This document shows, piece by piece, positions 1 through 11,619 of a stretch of DNA of 64,000 nt. The notes below the pieces were generated by a model that worked only from the letters and a program-made list of their open reading frames with translations, did no database searches and had not been told where the DNA came from. The number at the start of each line of letters is the position of its first letter. Positions within the stretch are counted from its first letter, which is position 1. Where the stretch lies: assembly GCF_000801105.2 (NCBI RefSeq), contig NC_079512.1, positions 2,728,263 through 2,792,262 on the forward strand. The letters are read 5' to 3'. This DNA is from Raphanus sativus. Lineage: Eukaryota; Streptophyta; Magnoliopsida; Brassicales; Brassicaceae. A program made the position numbers and the translations under genes.

Positions 1-1390
1 AGAAGAATAGATACCTCCAACGTATGAGTTCCCGTACAGAACTAGATACTTTACTTGAGTGAATCTCCCGAATATTTCCTGTAGCTCTCCTCCAAAGTTG
101 TTTCTGCTCAAGTCCAGATACACCAAGTTGCTCAAGTTCAAGAGAGTTTCCGGTATGTCTCGAGAAAACATATTATTCCCCAAGTGCAAACCTCTGAGAG
201 ATGATATGGATCCTATCTCACCTGGAATGTTTCCCGTGAACTTGTTTCCCCACAGATCCAATACATTCAGGTTCTGACAATTAGAAACTTGTCCCGGAAA
301 CTCCCCCACAAACTCGTTCCCAGACAAATCCAACACTTGCAAATTGCAGTTTCCCCTGAACATGGAAGCTGAGATATTCCGGGAGAGACGATTCCCAGAA
401 ACTGAAAACTGGACCAGCCTCCTAAAACCAGCCCATATCTCTCCACTAAATCTATTGTATCTCAAGTCGACATGCTTCAGATACCTACACTCATTGAAGA
501 TGTCATCTATTCTGCCACTAAAGTTATTGGTCGATAGATTTGCAACAACCAAGCTGTTGCAGAGCGTTGGGAAGGTGGAGCGAACATCACCGGAAATTTT
601 ATTCACCGACAGATCAAGAACCTCAAGATTCGATAGCCCCCCGGATGATAAGCTGAGCTCCCCTCCGATGATATTATGAGAAAGATTCAGATGCTTTAAG
701 TTGTGGCAACGGCTCAGGTCGTCTGGAATCGACCCTCCGATCGTGTTACTTGATAAATCGAGAAATGTGAGCTGCGTTAAGGATGAGAAGTTGCTGAATA
801 AAGGACCTGAGATAGTGGAATCCCTTAGATTGATCCCTGTGACTCTGCTTCCCTCTGGGGTACATGTGATCCCAGGCCATTGACACACTTCTTGCTTCCC
901 TGTTTCCCATTCATTGTACATTCCTGGTTCTGTTGGGTTCCAAGATTCAAGGTGAGATTTAAAGCTCAATAAGACTTGGCTATCACTGTCCAGAGAATCT
1001 CCGGTCACTGATGTAGCTGTCATCAAAACACAGAGAAAGCAAAATCTTAAGTAGCTTTAAGTAAACAGAGCATCAACCACATTTTTCTACTTCTATTATA
1101 TATAATCAGTGCAAGTATGTTCATGAAACAGAGGAGAAAAAGAAACTGTTATTCATCAAAATGTAAAAGCCGGAACTGTGATACTTGTTGAACTTCATCA
1201 CTGCAAGTATACAACACTGATCGAGAAGAAAAGCTTGGCATATATAGTATTTGATTCCAACGAAAACTAACAGAGAGAGAAAAACAGAAGTGAAGTATAT
1301 ATTACCGGTGATCAAAAGAAAGAGTAAGAAAGGGACCAACAGGCTAAGTGATTTAGAATCAGCATCTGCTATAATCCCAGGCGATACCAT
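1..1390 (-). CDS. NILR1: NILR1-like LRR receptor kinase (At1g74360 type), 5' part only
   Basis: Exons read as complement(1306-1390) and complement(1016-<1); the 3' part lies outside the window. The ATG is at 1390. A short hydrophobic leader (LSLLVPFLLFLLITG) gives a signal peptide; it is split by an intron with GT donor after 1306 and AG acceptor before 1016, and the phase-1 junction stays open. Exon 2 gives an LRR N-cap with CQWPGITCTPEGSRVTGINL, then at least ten LRRs of the extracellular type, ending at a YVGGIYSS segment. Word-level similarity to Arabidopsis At1g74360 (NILR1, linked to perception of nematode signals) runs throughout. In that family the ectodomain is followed by an island, a transmembrane helix and a Ser/Thr kinase, none of which is visible here. 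No internal stop is seen. Orthology is inferred from similarity and synteny. Confidence 0.88.
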
Positions 1391-1952
1391 CTTCTTCTAG
1401 TTTAAGTTGGTATTCTTCAGGTTTTTTTCCGTATGAACAACCACAACCACAATCAACAAGAAACAATTACTTGTATATGTTTTACAAAGTCCAAGGTCTC
1501 ATTTAATGAAAGCACTTATAGTCCACAAGAATCAACATCGTTTACTTTGAGTTGTTTGAGATCTTTGTAGCAAAATCATTCATAAATCCTTTGATACGTG
1601 TCAGCATCTTTCACTTTTGGTCAAAACAATTTATTACAGGAAAAAGCTTACAAGTAACCAAATATCTAACCTTTACTTACTACCACAGGCTTAACGAAAG
1701 AGTAAATCTTTACAAAAAAAAAAAAAAAAGTTAATGTGCTACAGTGGTAACGAAAGAACCTTTAAAGGCTGCGAAACAAATGACCTCACTCAACGGTAAT
1801 GCTGATGTGGATTTATCTGCCACGTCATGTTACCGCCAAAACGAAAACGCTGCCGTTTGTCCTACAGCCGGAAAAAAGCCCTAAAGAATAGAACAGCGAC
1901 CATCGTTGCGGCGGCGCATCGAATCGGGAGATGGGAACAGCGATTTAGGTCG
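1391..1952. other. intergenic upstream region of the NILR1-like gene
   Basis: No gene supported. This is the 5' flank of the minus-strand kinase gene. It contains a poly-A run near 1714-1728 and, from about 1800 to 1952, a less AT-rich stretch with repeated AACG/CCGC motifs that could be the first exon or leader of an unrelated transcript. That stretch is interrupted by the TRIM insertion that follows, and it resumes after 2424. Confidence 0.4.
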
Positions 1953-2066
1953 TATTAGAATATCCCACATCGTTTAATGATGTGATCCTTGGGCAATATA
2001 TATGTGATTAGGCAATCCTCCACTCTTGAGCTAGCTTTTGGGTGTGAGTTAGGCCCATCACTAATA
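1953..2066 (+). repeat. TRIM left LTR (114 bp)
   Basis: First direct LTR of the TRIM, adjoining the PBS at 2067. It matches, in reverse complement, the 114-bp copy at 2306-2419 and, directly, the truncated copy at 2231-2269. Confidence 0.85.
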
Positions 2067-2305
2067 TGGTATCAGAGCCCATGGTAAAAGCCCAGCAGAT
2101 GGTTTTCCATATAAATAGTTGTCTACTATGTAGCCTATAAAAATGGCCCATCTTGCTGTGGTATGTCCGAGATGTTGGGCTTGGGCTGTTTCCGTGTTGG
2201 ACCGTTTCCCACCCACATCTCGAGAGGGGCTATTAGAATATCCCACATCGTTTAATGATGTGATCCTTGCCTAATCACATATATATTAACCTGGCTCTGA
2301 TACCA

Positions 2306-2419
2306 TATTAGTGATGGGCCTAACTCACACCCAAAAGCTAGCTCAAGAGTGGAGGATTGCCTAATCACATATATATTGCCCAAGGATCACATCATTAAAC
2401 GATGTGGGATATTCTAATA
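2306..2419 (-). repeat. TRIM inverted LTR (114 bp)
   Basis: Reverse-complement copy of the 1953-2066 LTR with its own primer-binding site on its left (TGGTATCAGAGCC read on the minus strand). It ends exactly at the GGTCG target duplication. Confidence 0.85.
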
Positions 2420-2424
2420 GGTCG

Positions 2425-3442
2425 TTTTAGGCATTCGATCGGAGATGAAAGCAGCGATTGGGCGTCGAAAGGTGTTGCTAGGCAAAAGGGATGCAATTAT
2501 TATTATGCAATTTCCAAACACGTTTATATGAGAATTTCAGAGTTGAAGACCTTGTTTGTTTATTTGTATGCTAGTATTGAGATGTTGTTAGTTTAAACAC
2601 TATTACATCAACATTTATAATATCTAGATATTTGAGATGTTTTAAAAATAGAGTTTGGATACTGTATTTGTATCTCAATTCCAAAAAAATCTAAATATTT
2701 TTAATATAAATATAAAAAAATAATTATTAATTATTATAATCATTATATAATATTTTAATCGAAAATTTGAAATTTCATGTCAAAATCAGAAAAAACTCTC
2801 GCCAGCATCCGAAAAAACACATTTTATCTTCTGTTGTTTTTCACAAAATTAGCTATTGCTTTGTGTCACGAAAACAAACCACAATTTGTGTTTGGTTCTT
2901 TCATCTAGTGTATTGTATTGTATTGTATTGTATTGTATTGTATTGTCTTGTCTGTCTTTTAAATACGTGTAAGTGTATGTGATTTGGCTTACGCCTTCAT
3001 GGATATCGGTTAATATGAGTTTTGGCTTATACACTATATGCTCTGCTTGAGTATGTGTTTCTCTACTGGTTTATGTTTAACGTTTACTTCAGTAGGTCGG
3101 AATCTATAAGCCAAGTTCGACATGTTTATTTTCTGGAGAAGTGTTGTATACTTGAAGTGATGAAATGACTAAGTTCAACATTTATCACAGTTCAGGCTTT
3201 ACATTGTGTATTGATGAGTAACAGTTTCAATTTTCCCTCTGTTTGATGAACACGATAACATGCTTGCACTTATTATAGATAACTAGAAATAGAACAACAT
3301 GGTTGATGGTTTTTTCTTTTTTGCTGTTATTCTATAGCTACCTTAATATTTCGTTTCCTCTGTGTTTGATGTTCTCCATGACAGTTGATGGCCAAGTCTT
3401 ATTAAACTGTTAAAGCTTTTTTTTTGTTTTATCAAATTTTCA
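2425..3442. other. intergenic, no gene
   Basis: AT-rich DNA with no supported gene. It contains the TATTG microsatellite at 2911-2945. From about 3050 it is ordinary low-complexity sequence leading up to the RLP relic. Confidence 0.5.
2911..2945. repeat. (TATTG)7 microsatellite
   Basis: Seven perfect copies of the pentamer TATTG, read directly from the sequence. Confidence 0.97.
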
Positions 3443-4510
3443 ATGAAAGGGGAGGTGTTCTTGCGCCAGTACTTGATATGGGTGAACCGTAATGATACTG
3501 GTTCAACTCATAAGCTGTCTTGGGACTCAAGAAATACACAAGCTCATAAAAGTATAAAATGGGACCCCGATTTGGTTCTACCTACTTGGACTAATGACAC
3601 AAAGAGTGATTGCTGCGGGTGGGAAGGCCTTGAGTGCAATCGTACAAGCGGAAGGGCGACCAAAATTACTTTAAAAAGGTTCAAAAGATGAAAAGATTGC
3701 CTTTGGTGATTTATACAAAGAGGACTATCTCCTAAACCTTTCTTTGCTGCATCCTTTGAAAAGTATGGACTCTAGACTTTAGACTCATATGGTTCTGGAT
3801 TAAGTGGCTTCTTTGATGTGTCCCTAGTGGTTTGTTTAATTATTCTAAAAAGCCAAGATGGACTAATCTAAATTCATTAAGATTTTCTCTGTTTCTGCAT
3901 TAACTTGCTGATATCTGTGTGACCTGCTGCAATCACTCAAGACGGCCACTACACTCCTCTCCAACGTGAATGCCCTTCATCTCTAAACACAATGAAGTTG
4001 TGATAGCTGATTAGAGATGATATCATATTATATGCGTTGCAGGTTTATCATAGCCAAAGAGATTTCCAATGAATTCAACCACAAAATTTTTCCTTCCATT
4101 AATGCTGCAAAATCACTCACAACTCTGTTTCCTCAGATTAACAACATCAGACTTGTGTTTTCCCTTCTGTAAATAGCATAAGTGCATAAACCTATTCTCT
4201 GGTGATACATCTTTTCTTAGATTTATTCAATTTACAATCATACATGTCTTCTTTTTTCTTTTTTTGCTAAACAATCATACATGTAATACATTCAATATGT
4301 ATCATTCTTATACTTGTTGAACAGATTTTATAAATTAAAGATTTGACCAACTTGGAACTTATATGTCTTAAATTCTTAATTACAATCAGTTTGTATAATT
4401 TGGATATTTTTGGACAAAATCTAGGCGGTGAGATTCCAGTAGAGCTAAGAGGGTCTTCTGGAACCTTATGCTCTCAATCTTTCTAACAACTGTCTACAGG
4501 TGTGATACCA
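3443..4510 (+). pseudogene. decayed RLP gene relic (RLP-A)
   Basis: Dispersed remnants of an RLP of the neighbouring family. 3443-3690 resembles exon 1: a damaged leader, then VLPTWTNDTKSDCCGWEGLEC, the LRR N-cap. It then loses frame, although [10 protein letters not shown] is still readable near 3725-3760. A stretch at about 4042-4150 matches exon 2 of RLP-B (LTTLF region), with indels. A short piece near 4335-4365 matches exon 3 (KDLTNLEL). 4429-4510 matches the C-terminal LRR (GEIPVELRG, later GVIP). The large exon 5 is essentially gone. No continuous reading frame can be built, so this is a pseudogene. Confidence 0.8.
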
Positions 4511-5644
4511 AAATGTCTTAATTTGTTTAGTTCTCATGTGCTGTTTGTCTTTGTTTTTTTTTTGGTCAACTGCTCTGTCTTTGAATAGATGCAATGCTTT
4601 CAACATTTCTTGGAACTGGTTTGTGGTTAGTTTGTGAAAGGAAAACTTTTTTTTTTCCAAAATAATATTCTTCTATTTGGTGGCCAGTCACTGTCCTGAT
4701 ACTAAAGCTTGGTCCGGGTAAAAGGATGTTGACCACTTCTCCGAAGACAAAACTAATGCTACTAGAACGACAGCGTTTGGTTCTGGTTGTGGCAATGTCA
4801 ATCCCTACGCACCCAATCCGATAGAGCCACATCAGCAGTTTCGTGACCGTTACTCCGTTAGGCTTTGCGGTTGTTTAGCAGAATTCAAAAGTACCCATCA
4901 TACATTTAAGAAATTATCTTATTAGAATAACAATAAAAAATAAGAAACTGAAAATTGTGATAAACTGTATCATAAGGTATTTTGATTGTTGATTTTTTGA
5001 ATAAAATAATGTGGAATGACTTATTTCAATAATTTCATAACTTTTTCACATTTGAGAATTCTACAAACATTCCAAACAAAAATAAGAAGAAAAAAATTTA
5101 TAGTTATCCTTCTACAATTTTGATTATGAATGAAAAATATTTCATTTTAAAACTAATTTCAATCATCTTATTTTATCTGTTTTTATTCCATTAATTCCAT
5201 TTCATGGTTACCATTAAGATTCTAGTAACAGTAACACTTGGCATCTCCTGTTAATTTCTTTTGTCAGCGCATATCTAATATGTTGGACATTAAATTTAGT
5301 TACATAATTTAGTTATATCAACATTTTAATATTCTATTTCTAAGAAATTTTTATGAAATATATAATTGTATTTTCAAAATGTTAGAAGTTGCAGGCAAAA
5401 CGAGTCGTATACAAGTCAAACTAACCAATGTTGATCATACGACTTTTAAGTGGTTTCCTTCATCGCGACGGCTAAAGGACACATTGTTTTCGTCGTTGAA
5501 CTTTGTGAATCAATGATGACTTCTAAATTCTTATAAATGTGGAGGTGATTTATATTCTTATAAAATTCACATTCCCACATTGTGGTTGAGTTTCTTATTG
5601 CTTCTTTTATTTCACTTTACAATATTTTTGCTACGGAAGTGAAA
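4511..5644. other. intergenic and promoter region of RLP-B
   Basis: No gene supported. 4880-5380 is AT-rich. Near 5400-5520 the base composition becomes more balanced, and a short inverted match (GTCGTATAC ... CATACGAC, about 5403-5443) flanks an AAGTCAAAC motif. That motif contains the W-box core TTGAC on the minus strand. It is suggestive of defence-type regulation but is a weak signal. Confidence 0.35.
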
Positions 5645-8600
5645 ATGTGTTTGTGCCGAAACCTAATATGGGTGATGCTATTGATGGGACAGCTACATGG
5701 ATACGAAAGCTGTATAGAGAAAGAAAGGAACGCTTTGTTGGAGCTCAAGAAGTACTTGATCTCACAGAGTATAGAAGGAGGAGCCAACTCTGTTCTCCCA
5801 ACTTGGAGTAATGACACAAAGAGCGAATGCTGCCTTTGGGAGGGCCTTAAGTGCAGTGGTACAAGCGGACTCGTGACAGAGATTGCCTTTGGTGGATTGC
5901 ACCTCAAAAAGAATACTATCCTGAACCTTTCTTTGCTGCATCCCTTTAAAGATGTTCGAAGTCTCAACTTATCTGGGGAAGCATTCAGTGGCTTGTCTGA
6001 TGATGTTGAAGGTACACCCTGCGTTCCCTTGTGGTTAAGCCTTAACAATTTATGTTTCATTGGAGCTTTGATATTTGCCTACGTAAGAAGTTCTGTCCGT
6101 TTGTGTAAATATACCAAACGTTTTTTTGACTAGTTTGATATTTTGCGTTTAGATGTTTTGTTCAGATGCAAAACCCACTGCACTAAAAAAAACCCTGATA
6201 TTTTGGACAACAAAATATTGAGTTTGCATGCGAAATTACTTATATATTTTGTGTCAATTTATTTTGTTTTAATTCTTTAAACTTGGAAGTGTTTATACCA
6301 TCTGATAATTCTTGGATCTTTTTTTCTCTGTTTATGGATTTACTTTGATGTTTGAGTGCCATGCAGCATGTTGCAGTCACATTATAACAGCCTATGATAA
6401 TATCTAGCATGACTTACCAATATTCTCGTTTGCAGGTTATAACAGCTTGAGGAAATTAACAAACCTGGAGATTCTGGATTTAACTTCAAATAAATTCAAC
6501 AACAGCATATTTCCCTTTCTTAATGCCGCTAGATCACTCACAACTCTGTTTCTAAGATCCAACAACATGGGTGGCTCTTTGCCAGTTATAGGTATATATC
6601 TCTATTCTTAAATAAGTTACCTGTTCACTGTAGGTCTTAGTTTCACTTTGTATAGTTCTTATATTCGTTGGAATCCCTTTCAGATCTTAGAGATTTGACA
6701 AACTTGGAACTGCTCGACCTGAGTAGAAACCGATTCAACGGCTCCATACCACTGCAAGGTATTTGTCCATAAATGCTTACGTTTCTTTTCTAGTCTGGAA
6801 ATTTTTTTTGTTGGATCGGTTCATATCATACATTTGTGTGTTGTTGTCTTGTGGCAGAAATATCTAACATGAGAAAACTGAAAGCTCTGGATTTAAGTAG
6901 GAATGAATTTTCTGCCTCAACAGAATTGAAAGGCAAGTTTCTTCAAATAATTTACTATTTGATGTAGAATTGTCATTAAAATTCACGTTAAGTAACCAAA
7001 GCTTCTACACTTAATCACCTTAGGTATTTGCAAACTGAGGAATATACAAGAGCTAGATCTCAGTAACAACAAACTCGTAGGTCAGTTTCCCTTATGCTTA
7101 GCTAGCTTGAGTGGACTAAGAGTTCTTGATCTCTCATCCAACCAATTGACTGGGAAGCTACCACCTTCTCTTGGTAGCCTTAAATCCCTCGAGTATTTAT
7201 CCTTGTTTGATAACGACTTCGAAGGCTTCTTCTCACTTGGCTCCATAACCAATCTCACAAAGCTTAGAGTGTTAAAACTCTGCTCAAAATCCAACTCGCT
7301 TCAAGTAGCGTTAGATAGTTCTTGGAAGCCAAAGTTTCAGTTAGATGTTATCGCACTACGATCTTGCAACTTGGACAAGGCTCCTCAGTTTCTCCAACAC
7401 CAGAAGGAGCTGCGCCATGTTGATCTCTCCGACAACAAAATTTCTGGAATGTTTCCTTCCTGGCTGTTGGAGACCAACACTAAACTCAAAGTGTTGCTAC
7501 TGCAGAACAACTCCTTCACAACCTTTCAGCTCCCCAAAGCTGCTCATCATCTTCTTTTCATGGATGTGTCTGTTAATAAATTCAATCATCTTCTTCCTGA
7601 GAACACCGGGTGGATACTTCCTCATCTACGGTACATGAATATCTCCAACAACGGCTTTCAAGGAACTCTCCCATCTTCTCTAGGTAACATGAAGAATATT
7701 GAATATATGGATCTATCTCGCAATATCTTCCATGGAGAGCTACCAAGAAGTTTTCTAAACGGTTGTGATTCCATGGCAATCCTGAAGCTATCACACAACA
7801 AACTAAGTGGAGAGATTTTTCAAGAACCACCCAAATTTACTAACATATTGGGGCTGTTCATGGATAACAATCTGTTCACAGGAAAGATTGGACAAGGTTT
7901 GCAAAGCTTGAGAAACTTGTCACTCCTTGACATTTCAAACAACAATCTCACAGGTGTTGTTCCAAGCTGGATCGGCGAGCTTCCATCCTTAACAGCACTG
8001 CTGATAGCAAACAACTTGTTGGAAGGTAACATACCTACATCTTTGTTCAACAACTCCAATCTTCAGCTACTTGATCTCTCCACAAACAGTTTATCTGGAG
8101 AGATACCTCCATACCACAACTCTAGAGATGGTGTAGTGTTGCTCCTTCAAGACAATCATTTATCAGGAGAAATGTCAGACACACAGCTAGCAAACGTGGA
8201 GATACTTGACCTGAGGAACAACAAACTCTCTGGGAGTATTCCTGAGTTCGTCAGAACACAGAACATCAGTGTTCTTCTTCTCCGAGGGAACGACTTTACC
8301 GGTCGTATACCTCGTCAGCTGTGTGGTCTAATAAACATCCAGCTTCTTGATCTTTCGAGAAACGGTTGAATGGTTCCATACCTTCATGCCTCAGCAACAC
8401 ATCGTTTGTGACAGGGAAGAGATGTACATCATATGATTATGATTTCGGCATTTCTTTCCCTTCTGATGTCTTTGATGGTTTCTCTCTGCAACAAGACAGT
8501 AGATACTTCAAGTCTCTGCTCATGCTTGATCCGTTTCACATGGACTACAAGGCAAGCACTCAGACGAAGATTGAGTTTGCAACAAAATACAGATATGATT

Positions 8601-9184
8601 CCTACATGGGTAGAAATCTCAAGTTATTATATGGATTGGATCTCTCTGAGAATGAGCTGAGTGGTGAGATCCCAGCTGAGTTTGGAGAGCTTATGGAACT
8701 AAGAGCTTTTAACCTTTCTCACAACAACTTATCTGGTGTTATACCAGAAAGCTTTTCAGGTATGAAGAATGTGGAGAGTCTTGATATTTCTTTCAACAGA
8801 TTACAAGGCCGGATCCCACCACAATTGACACAGCTGAGCACACTCTCGGTCTTCAAGGTCTCGTACAACAACTTATCAGGAGCTATTCCACAGGGAAGAC
8901 AGTTTAACACCTTTGACACACAGAGCTTTGTAGGTAACAATCTTCTTTGTGGACAACCAACAAGCAGAAGCTGCAACAGTGATACGTTTCAAGAACCAGA
9001 TAGTGGAGAGGATGATGATGATGAATCTGCAATCGACATGGAATCATTCTACTGGAGTTTTGCTGCAGCCTATGTGACAATACTTGTTGGATTATTTGCG
9101 TCTCTCTCTTTTGATTCTTTTTGGAAGAGATTTTGGTTTGACATGGTTGATGCTTTTATCAACAAGGTGGAGAATCTTTTGTAG
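5645..9184 (+). pseudogene. RLP-B: receptor-like protein (RLP13-16 family) with frameshift before the island domain
   Basis: Exons: 5645-6011, 6436-6591, 6684-6758, 6858-6932, 7024-9184. The ATG at 5645 opens a signal peptide (MCLCRNLIWVMLLMGQLHG) and an LRR N-cap (ECCLWEGLKC). About 20 extracellular LRRs follow. At 8361-8369 the motif N-K-L-N-G reads N-G-stop: one base is missing compared with RLP-D, giving TGA at 8367-8369 and a predicted 672-residue secreted product. The downstream frame (8366-9184) still encodes the island domain (about 8400-8600), final LRRs, an acidic spacer (GEDDDDESAIDME), one transmembrane segment (AAAYVTILVGLFASL) and a short tail. Intron 4 has a GC donor (AAAG|GCAAGT). 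Full-length RLPs bind ligands at the plasma membrane and need kinase partners. The truncated form could be dead or a soluble ectodomain. Confidence 0.85.
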
Positions 9185-11371
9185 TACAAAACTTTATATT
9201 CTCTCGTTATAAGGCTGTTCTTCAAAAAGCCTCCTTTACAGTGTATGTACTAAAACCAGAAAATTAATAACTTGTGTTTGGTTCCTATGTACAATCTTTG
9301 TATGTCTTTGAATAGAGGGAATAAATGTTTGTCCAAAAAAAAATGTAATGTATCCACGTCATTTACTGATGTTATCCAATTTTTCTTTTTCTCATTGTTA
9401 TCCAAATTTTTATCTGGGAAAAATATACGAGGCGTTAATTATGCAAACATACAAGGAATATTAATATGATGTCAAAAACAGGAATATCAATATAACTAGG
9501 GCCTAAGTAAAAGCTTCTAGCTTAAAGATGGAAGTAGTCTTCATAGCTAATACAAGGATTAGTATTTTGCCATATATTTTCCTTTTTGTTTGAATATACT
9601 CCCTACGTATATGAAAGATTGATGTTCTACCAGTTTCATATATATCTTTATAATATAATTTCAAAAGTCAATTTCCTACGTCTCGCGCTCACGTTAATTC
9701 TCACGGTAGTTGATTACGATGATACCTTTAATGAATCAAATATATATAATTATCATTATTGAACATTTATTTTATTTTATTTTTCCTTTTCTATTTAGGT
9801 TTCCTTTTTCTTTTTTCTTCAAATAAACTATATATAAAGAAAATTTAAAAATTTAAAAACGAAAATATCTTTTATATATAGTGTAATTCATAATAAGGAA
9901 ATTTCACAAAATAATCTTGATTTTAAAGTAAATAAAAATAATCTTCCCTTTTTAAAAATAATCTTAACAATATAATATATATTTTTAAAAGTATTAAGCA
10001 TTTGTTAAATCAATATATTTCTCATATTATTACAAAATAAAATAAATAGCATAAACTAAGATATCTTTAATGAATAAAATTTGATTTAATCTTTTTGTGT
10101 TCCCTTTTATATTTTTCAAATAACATGTATGATAAAGAAAATATTTATAAACTTAAACCAAACATATTTTTTATATATAATTTGATTTCATAAATAGGAA
10201 ATTTTAGAAAAATAATCTTGATATTAAAATAAAGAATTAATATTCCTTTTTCTAATGTATCAATTATATTTTTATGCAATTTCGTACCTATCATCATTTT
10301 ATTTTTATAATTTTATTGTGATAATTAACATATTCCAAATTACCAAGTACTATAAAATTAACATAGTCATAGGCTATTTACAAATAGCCAATTCATAAAT
10401 ATATATACACATCTAAGATGAAAACCAAACTAATGCATTGTATTAATGAATACAATGAATATGATTTGGTTGAATAAGATTAGAAATAGTTATGCTTGAA
10501 TTTAACGGAAATATGTAACACAATATACCCACAAATGAGTAACTAGACAAATCCAAATTATTTTATACAAATTCAAACATTAAATAAAAATAATATATTC
10601 TTATTTATTCTCAATATTTTACTAAATGAATATGAAATTCTCAAATAATACTAAAAATATATTAACCAACTATTACAATTAAGATGTCATGTGAACCAAT
10701 CAACACTTTAGTTTACTTTTAATATTTTATTTTCAAAACAACATATATTAAATTATACATAATCCTACTAAATATATATACACACAAATTTAAGGCAAGA
10801 ATCAAACTATATAAAAATAACAAAATTAATCAAAATTTTAATCGGTATAACAAAATATCTTAGTTGAATCGTAAAAGGTAAATTTTATCTAATATATCCA
10901 AATAATAACCAAACAGTCGAGATATTATATATGCAAATATATAATCTAATTAAAATAACACAAAGTTATTTAAAACAAACCATGCATATTGATTACAATA
11001 TAAATAACAGAATAATTAAAAAATTAAAAAAATTAATAAACTATCATAATGTAAATAAAATATTATAATGTATTTACTTTATAAATATTTATATCCGTGT
11101 ATGAGCACGGAAAAATCACCTAAATCCACCGCAGAGTAAAGAAAGAGCAGATGCACTGGAGTGTTTGTTGGAGAATTTTTCAGAGACTGCAAGCTTTATT
11201 GATGTATGAATTGGCCGATTTCCGTTACATATTTCCTTGTTGTGCCATGTTGCACGTTGCAGTGACATCAGACCTTCACCTACGTGCCTTCCCCATTACT
11301 ATTATTACTGTAATAAATTACTGGAGTGAGTTATGTTATCATTCTATGCTTAAAAAGATTCTCATTGGCAG
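9185..11371. other. AT-rich transposon-like intergenic DNA
   Basis: 9185-9340 is the 3' flank of RLP-B. 9480-11090 is very AT-rich with no gene. Segments at about 9715-9960 and 10060-10260 look like diverged direct copies of each other: both run from a GATA..TTTAATGAAT motif to an AATAATCTTGAT motif. A Helitron-like 3' end lies at 11095-11123. Confidence 0.45.
11095..11123 (+). mobile_element. Helitron-like 3' terminus
   Basis: A short hairpin, CCGTG (11095-11099) pairing with CACGG (11106-11110), is followed by AAAAATCAC and CTAA (11120-11123). This is the hairpin plus CTRR layout of a Helitron 3' end. I could not fix the matching 5' TC end, and the base after CTAA is A rather than the usual T, so this is tentative. 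Confidence 0.4.
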
Positions 11372-11434
11372 GTTATAAGAGGCCAAAGTCTAGATTAAGG
11401 AAACCTAAAAATTCTGGATTTCTCTTTAACTTCG
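11372..11434 (+). pseudogene. RLP exon 2 fragment
   Basis: After a GGCAG acceptor-like sequence, GTTATAAGAGGCC... matches the start of exon 2 in RLP-B, C and D ([16 protein letters not shown]) with several changes. It then degenerates. The preceding 100 bases resemble the end of RLP-B intron 1. This is a relic of another tandem RLP copy now dispersed by transposons. Confidence 0.65.
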
Positions 11435-11619
11435 GAAGAGAAAAAACGCGTCGGTTTTAAACAATTTTAAACCATTTTCTTGGAAGTTGTCTCACCAAAT
11501 AGGGGAATATTTGATTTTAACCATACAGAGAGAAGATCTTTAAGGTCTGAAGAGCTCAGCACCTCACTAAATAAACAATATCGGACTAATAAATCCTATT
11601 GTTTGGCTATCTTAAGATA

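Larger units (their letters stand above)
1953..2419 (+). mobile_element. rearranged TRIM (miniature LTR retroelement) with inverted LTR, flanked by TSD
   Basis: A 114-bp LTR (1953-2066) begins TATTAGAATATCCCACATCG and ends CACTAATA. It is followed directly by a tRNA-iMet primer-binding site TGGTATCAGAGCCC (2067-2080). A non-coding internal domain of about 140 bp ends in a purine-rich tract (about 2221-2230), and a second direct LTR starts at 2231. That copy breaks off near 2269 and continues into an opposite-strand copy: reverse PBS at about 2293-2305 and a full inverted LTR at 2306-2419. The 5-bp duplication GGTCG occurs at 1948-1952 and 2420-2424, so the whole rearranged unit looks like one insertion. 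No coding capacity, as is normal for TRIMs. Confidence 0.85.

Noticed and set aside
5617..6060. 147-codon antisense frame over RLP-B exon 1, and similar antisense frames over RLP, SOT and TRM exons
   Set aside because: Shadows of the sense coding sequence; no independent support.
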